Of a DNA stretch of 64,000 nt, positions 60,473 to 64,000 are shown in pieces. The stretch is taken from contig NZ_JABEBY010000003.1 in NCBI RefSeq assembly GCF_046719765.1, positions 1 through 64,000 on the forward strand. Direction: 5' to 3'. Source of the stretch: Halonotius sp046719765 (GTDB lineage Archaea > Halobacteriota > Halobacteria > Halobacteriales > Haloferacaceae). Below the pieces are notes generated by a model. That model saw only the letters and a program-made list of their open reading frames with translations, searched no databases and had not been told where the DNA came from. A program made the position numbers and the translations under genes. Each line of letters starts with the position of its first letter. Position 1 is the stretch's first letter.

Positions 60473-60667
60473 GTGACTACGCACGACCTCCCACCACACG
60501 CGACTGACGATGGCGCACCGACGAGGCAGTGTCACACGATCATCGAACCCCGCGACGACGCTGCCGATCTGATAACCGTGTACTCGACAGCACCCGAGGA
60601 TTCGAAGCTGACGGCGTGGCTGTCGGCGACCGCAGACAGCTGTGAGCGACTGGAGGAGATGCGATGA
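60473..60667 (+). CDS. Small protein, DUF7511-like
   Basis: 64 residues from GTG 60473, ten bases after the CobW stop; a TTG at 60452 overlapping the CobW gene is the other choice. TIIEPRDDAADLITVYS and LTAWLSATADSCERLEEMR resemble the small haloarchaeal DUF7511 domain from memory. The stop overlaps the next ATG by four bases. Function unknown. Confidence 0.62.
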   Translation: MTTHDLPPHATDDGAPTRQCHTIIEPRDDAADLITVYSTAPEDSKLTAWLSATADSCERLEEMR

Positions 60668-60915
60668 CGAATCCGATGCAGACAGTGATGACACACAGTG
60701 TCCCGCGGGAGGAGCGACAGGCAGCAATCGAGACGCTCACCGAGGCGAGTCGGACGACCGACCTGGCGGTGCTGGTTCGTGTCGATGGCTTGCCGGGAGG
60801 ACTTCGTCGACAGGCCGTCGATGGCCTGATCTCGTGTGGGGCGACCGCACTGCTCGAAGAACTGGCCAACGACCGCTCGGTCGCGCCTGAACTCAGGAGG
60901 AAGGCACAACGATGA
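60664..60915 (+). CDS. Small helical protein of the CobW operon
   Basis: 83 residues, helical: REERQAAIETLTEASRTTDL, GLRRQAVDGLISCGATALLEEL. It looks like a single HEAT-like hairpin pair. Family not recognised. Both ends overlap neighbouring genes by four bases (ATGA), so translation is coupled to the DUF7511-like gene and the S14-like gene. Confidence 0.6.
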   Translation: MTNPMQTVMTHSVPREERQAAIETLTEASRTTDLAVLVRVDGLPGGLRRQAVDGLISCGATALLEELANDRSVAPELRRKAQR

Positions 60916-61088
60916 CCAACACCGACAACAGCGACAGCGAAGAGGCCGACGACGAGCCGACCGGGCAGACACGCGTCTGTCGGGCGACGGGCCGCGAACA
61001 AGGGTTAGTTGGCACGTACGACATCTGGCTGTGCCGACAGGCGTTCCGCGAGATGGCCCCAGCGATGGGATTCGAAAAACACGAATGA
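60912..61088 (+). CDS. Ribosomal protein S14-like paralogue
   Basis: 58 residues, missed by length cut-offs. After an acidic N-terminal 20 residues the rest, VCRATGREQGLVGTYDIWLC and RQAFREMAPAMGF, follows archaeal uS14. Zinc-binding S14 has CxxC...CxxC; here only the first Cys of each pair remains (Cys23, Cys41), with Thr26 and Ala44 at the others. The gene is translationally coupled to the CobW operon, not in a ribosomal operon, so it is probably a second, specialised copy. In bacteria such zinc-free S14 paralogues replace the normal one under zinc starvation. Whether the main S14 of this organism keeps all four Cys is not visible here. Confidence 0.72.
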   Translation: MTNTDNSDSEEADDEPTGQTRVCRATGREQGLVGTYDIWLCRQAFREMAPAMGFEKHE

Positions 61089-61170
61089 ATCGCCCGAGTC
61101 GCAGCAATCACCGTTGGTATTGACACTTTGTAAACATGGTATCACACAGTCGAACGGAAGGTGAGGAACT

Positions 61171-61482
61171 ATGGCGATGATTGATGCCGACGAACTGCTG
61201 CCGGCCGAACGCATCCGGCAGGCTGTCGTCGCTGGCGACGTGACACAGCTTCACCGCGGGGATCAACACGCCGCGGAGGGCGATCAGTTCGCCATCGACG
61301 ATATGCTGTTCGAGGTGACGACCGTTCGCGAAGAGCAGCTGGGAGACCTAACGGAGGAAGACGCACAGGCCGAGGGCTCGGAGAACCTTGCGGCATACAG
61401 GAAGCGTATCGAACGAACCCATGACCTCACGTGGGATGAGACGGATACGACGGTGCTCCACGAGTTCGAACAGGTCGATTGA
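61171..61482 (+). CDS. ASCH-domain protein
   Basis: 103 residues, ATG 61171 with ggtgagg upstream. ADELLPAERIRQAVVAGDVTQLHRG is the start; GDQFAIDDMLFEVTTVREEQLGDLTEEDA and AYRKRIERTHDLTW complete an ASCH (PUA-like) fold that binds RNA or nucleotides. It lies 82 bases after the S14-like gene on the same strand, with a possible separate promoter in between (ttgacactttgtaaac at 61121-61136). A translation-linked role would fit the S14 neighbour. Confidence 0.72.
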   Translation: MAMIDADELLPAERIRQAVVAGDVTQLHRGDQHAAEGDQFAIDDMLFEVTTVREEQLGDLTEEDAQAEGSENLAAYRKRIERTHDLTWDETDTTVLHEFEQVD

Positions 61483-61703
61483 GGACAGCGAAGCAGCCCG
61501 GCCACCGGGTTCGGGCTATTGGTTGCGCGGACACTTCTGCTGATCGAAGTATCCGCGCTTCTGGATCGGAGCTGATCCCACCGCTATCCGCCAGGTGGAG
61601 CGACCCATCTACCAGACGGTCGAGAGGAAATGAGCGGATCGATACCCCTGTTGAGCTTGATTTGGGATCGCATCTGTCGGTTCCCGAAAGGGGTATGAAC
61701 TGT

Positions 61704-62849
61704 TCACTCGCGGAGAGCCTCTACGGGCCGTTCATTTGCGGCCTTCCAGGCCGGATACAGCCCGCTGAGCACACTCGCAAACACGGCGAACCCCATGCCA
61801 TACAGCAGATATCGTGCACTGTGCCACCTGAACGCAGCAAGTGGGCTCCCGATCAGGATCTCAAAGATCACGATCCCAATGGCCGCAGATACCACCACAC
61901 CAAGGGTGCCACCGATCACACCAAGGAAGGCGGCTTCTGTGAGGATCATCCGAAGCACCTCACCACGGCTGATGCCGACAGCCCGGAGAACGCCGATTTC
62001 GCCGCGACGTTCAACGGTGCTCATCAACATCACGTTGAGAATGGCAACACTGGCGACCACCAATGAGATCGAGCCGATCCCTAACAGCCCGAGCTGTAAG
62101 GTGCCAAGAAATGAGTCGACGTTCTGCTGGACGGCGGCGAAGTTTCTGACGTTGACGATCTGCTCATCTCGGTTGTTGAACCACGACTCAATATCAGTTG
62201 TCAGGCTATTCACCGATTGCTCAGCGGTAGTCAACACAGTCACCGAATCGTAGTGGTCTTGCTCAGCCATCGCTGACATCGGGACGACAAGTTCACGTCG
62301 GGCACCACCGAATCCCTGTGACGACGACAGGATCCCCTGAATACGGTATAGCTTGTCATTATACGACACCGGATCGCCGATGTCTACGCCGAGCCGCGTG
62401 GCCTCTGAATCGGTGAGCAACGCTCCGGATCGGAGTCGGTTTGAGACCTGTCCCCGGGTCACATTGTACATGGCATCTGCTTTTGTCAGTGCGGTCACCC
62501 GAACCCGTGTTTCAGCCCCATTTCGGGCTGATAGAGTGGTAAAATTGGTTTTCTCTGGGACAACCGTCGCATCGCCGGCGACGGTTTCAATGTCATCGAC
62601 TTGATCAGGGGTAATCCCCTCCTGAGAGTTATCCGGCCCTGCAGAGACGGTTACCTCATTCGACAACCCTTGGAGATCCGCCGTGGCCTGCTGTTGGAGG
62701 GCGGCCGTCGCCATCCCTAACGATGCGATTGCGACCACCCCAATGAGAATGCCGAGTGTCGCCAACGCGGTTCGAACCCGATTGCGGCCCAGATTCCGCC
62801 AAGCCATCAACACACTCGGGAAGCGACGCAGGAGCTGCGTGCTGCTCAT
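61704..62849 (-). CDS. MacB/LolC-type ABC transporter permease
   Basis: 381 residues. An N-terminal helix (RTALATLGILIGVVAIASLG), an external MacB-like periplasmic core domain at about 60-250 (DQVDDIETVAGDATVVPEK, RLRSGALLTDSEATRLG), then three helices with the FtsX-like block VERRGEIGVLRAVGISRGEVLRMIL. It is the mechanotransmission-type permease of an exporter. The start overlaps the ATPase stop by four bases. It ends with ANERPVEALRE, complete. Confidence 0.93.
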   Translation of the reverse strand: MSSTQLLRRFPSVLMAWRNLGRNRVRTALATLGILIGVVAIASLGMATAALQQQATADLQGLSNEVTVSAGPDNSQEGITPDQVDDIETVAGDATVVPEKTNFTTLSARNGAETRVRVTALTKADAMYNVTRGQVSNRLRSGALLTDSEATRLGVDIGDPVSYNDKLYRIQGILSSSQGFGGARRELVVPMSAMAEQDHYDSVTVLTTAEQSVNSLTTDIESWFNNRDEQIVNVRNFAAVQQNVDSFLGTLQLGLLGIGSISLVVASVAILNVMLMSTVERRGEIGVLRAVGISRGEVLRMILTEAAFLGVIGGTLGVVVSAAIGIVIFEILIGSPLAAFRWHSARYLLYGMGFAVFASVLSGLYPAWKAANERPVEALRE

Positions 62850-63523
62850 GTTTTGATTGTCCCATCAACCAGTTCAACAACCCGATCGGCATACTCAACC
62901 AACTGTTCATCATGGGTGACCGCAACAATCGCAATATCCTCGGTCTCTTTGAGTCTGGTCAACTCATCAAGGATGGTGGCGCCGGTCTCTTGATCTAAAT
63001 TACCCGTCGGCTCATCGGCCAGGAGTACATCTGGCTCGTTGATGAGCGCCCGTGCGATGGCAACCCGCTGACGCTGACCGCCGGATAGCTGAGTCGGTTG
63101 ATGGGACAGTCGGTCGCTCAGTCCCACTCGGGTGAGGAGATCAACGGCTCGGTCATGTTTATGCAGTTGGGGTTCCCACATCGTTGGGAGTGCAACGTTT
63201 TCGGTCGCTGTGAGCATCGGAAGCAGGTGATAATCCTGAAAGACAAACCCGATCTCTGACCGCCGTTCTTCGGTTAACTCATCCGGGGAGCAATCCGTGA
63301 CATCCCGACCATTGAGCCGCACTGCTCCCTCGGTCGGCGTATCAAGCAAGCCGATCATATTGAGCAAGGTGCTCTTACCCGACCCTGAGGGGCCGATGAT
63401 CGTGACCATCTCGCCGTGAGTGGCCTGAAACGTCACGTCATCAAGGGCTGTGATCAGCTCCTCACCACTCTCGTATTGTTTGACCACATCCACAAGTTCG
63501 ATTACACTCATTGTCTCCGCCAC
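62846..63523 (-). CDS. MacB/LolD-type ABC transporter ATPase
   Basis: 225 residues. Walker A is GPSGSGKSTLLNMIG, the Q loop IGFVFQDYHLLP, the signature LSGGQRQRVAIARAL, Walker B VLLADEPTGNLDQ and the switch His is in VAVTHDEQLV. LolD/MacB-type ATPase coupled to the permease downstream. Its start lies 16 bases inside the end of the upstream exported-protein gene. Confidence 0.96.
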   Translation of the reverse strand: MAETMSVIELVDVVKQYESGEELITALDDVTFQATHGEMVTIIGPSGSGKSTLLNMIGLLDTPTEGAVRLNGRDVTDCSPDELTEERRSEIGFVFQDYHLLPMLTATENVALPTMWEPQLHKHDRAVDLLTRVGLSDRLSHQPTQLSGGQRQRVAIARALINEPDVLLADEPTGNLDQETGATILDELTRLKETEDIAIVAVTHDEQLVEYADRVVELVDGTIKT

Positions 63524-64000
63524 AGCACCAGCCCGATGATGCTGATGACCACGAGGACAGCCACACTTCCGATGATCAAAATCGGTGGCCCGCGATCAGA
63601 CGGTGGGGCGTCAGTCGCTGTTGCTTGGGCCTGTTGTGCTTGGGGGAGACCGGATGGGGAGTCGCCGACCGGAATCTGCTGCGTTTTCGTTACCCGTTTG
63701 TCGTCTCGATCCTCTCCAGTAGTGATGTATGTGATATTAATCGGCACAGAGTCCGTCCCATTGGCGATGTCAGCGGTGAGCTCGAAGGTGCCGAATTCAC
63801 TGGTCTCGATGCCGCCAACGTAGTACTCGCCGTTCGGCGGGCGTGGCGAAATCGAGTCTGTCTCTGGGACACGCAGAAGGACGGATTCCACATTGGTCCC
63901 GCCGATATTTGCGGCATCTCCCTCGATGGTGACCGCCCCACTTCCGGTGACTGAGTTGCTTGTCAGTCGCACATCGCCACGAAGATCGGAGTCTGTTACA
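63508..64000 (-). CDS. Exported S-layer-type (COG1361-like) protein, 5' end beyond the window
   Basis: Only the last 163 codons are inside; the frame is open to the right edge (…TDSDLRGDVRLTSNS). The visible part has Ig/CARDB-like strands (TIEGDAANIGGTNVESVLLRVP, FGTFELTADIANGTDSVPINITY), a Gln/Ala/Thr linker and one C-terminal helix (PPILIIGSVAVLVVISIIGLVLWRR). The layout is the same as the protein at 3604-4911, which is paired with an RND pump; here the partner is the MacB-type ABC exporter. Confidence 0.82.
   Translation of the reverse strand, partial: VTDSDLRGDVRLTSNSVTGSGAVTIEGDAANIGGTNVESVLLRVPETDSISPRPPNGEYYVGGIETSEFGTFELTADIANGTDSVPINITYITTGEDRDDKRVTKTQQIPVGDSPSGLPQAQQAQATATDAPPSDRGPPILIIGSVAVLVVISIIGLVLWRRQ

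Noticed and set aside
1..64000. tRNA, rRNA or CRISPR loci
   Set aside because: No T-loop/anticodon pattern, rRNA-like stretch or regularly spaced repeat was found on reading both strands by eye; a covariance-model or CRISPR-finder search was not possible.

Overview
The window is chromosomal-type DNA from a halophilic archaeon (class Halobacteria). The proteins are strongly acidic. Most of the DNA is GC-rich, with AT-rich pockets at intergenic regions and at the first real gene. The gene content is archaeal: TFB, DRG-type GTPase, a CetZ-like tubulin homologue, a fused CtaA-CtaB protein, twin-arginine lipoproteins with a haloarchaeal lipobox, HalX response regulator and DICT sensor. Genus or species cannot be fixed from the sequence alone. 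I saw no rRNA, tRNA or CRISPR array.

Layout, left to right. 1-1036 is a graveyard of two broken transposase genes (IS5-like and TnpB). 1039-7413 holds a secreted subtilisin with two PKD domains and an exported S-layer-type protein paired with an RND exporter. 7418-13380 carries a divergent tubulin-like protein, a double VOC protein, a PIN/ribbon-helix-helix toxin-antitoxin pair with a palindromic candidate operator, a DRG GTPase, a MazF-type pair and two small conserved proteins. 13556-20118 is a tightly overlapping five-gene membrane operon (transglutaminase, DUF4129-like, small membrane protein, DUF58, large membrane protein) faced by a MoxR ATPase on the other strand. An inactivated IS lies just upstream of moxR. 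21882-23904 has a small membrane protein and a histidine kinase.

23971-32731 is the lysine (succinylase diaminopimelate) cluster, read on the minus strand: dapA, dapB, a short winged-helix fragment, a membrane protein, dapD, another large membrane protein, lysA, dapE. dapF is not in it. 33175-38319 has an aldo/keto reductase, an inositol-monophosphatase-like enzyme, a lipoprotein, a PH-domain protein pair and a small protein. 38415-42918 has a KDPG aldolase, an unusual tail-anchored protein made of seven helix-turn-helix-like repeats, and an ABC-2 exporter. 43217-54833 includes a second aldo/keto reductase, an Rdx protein, a response regulator, the heme A/O and cytochrome oxidase subunit II genes, a DICT protein, TFB, a vitamin-B12-binding-type protein, a third toxin-antitoxin pair and an SPFH/NfeD pair.

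55052-61482 looks like a transition-metal module: a CbiM/N/Q/O-type ECF transporter, then, divergent from an FAD/NAD(P) oxidoreductase, a CobW-family metallochaperone followed by four tiny genes including a ribosomal protein S14-like paralogue and an ASCH-domain protein. AT-rich repeats lie upstream of both plus-strand operons. The module resembles bacterial zinc-starvation regulons and, with the seven-repeat membrane protein, is the part most worth follow-up. The window ends in a MacB/LolD-type ABC exporter whose partner exported protein runs off the right edge.
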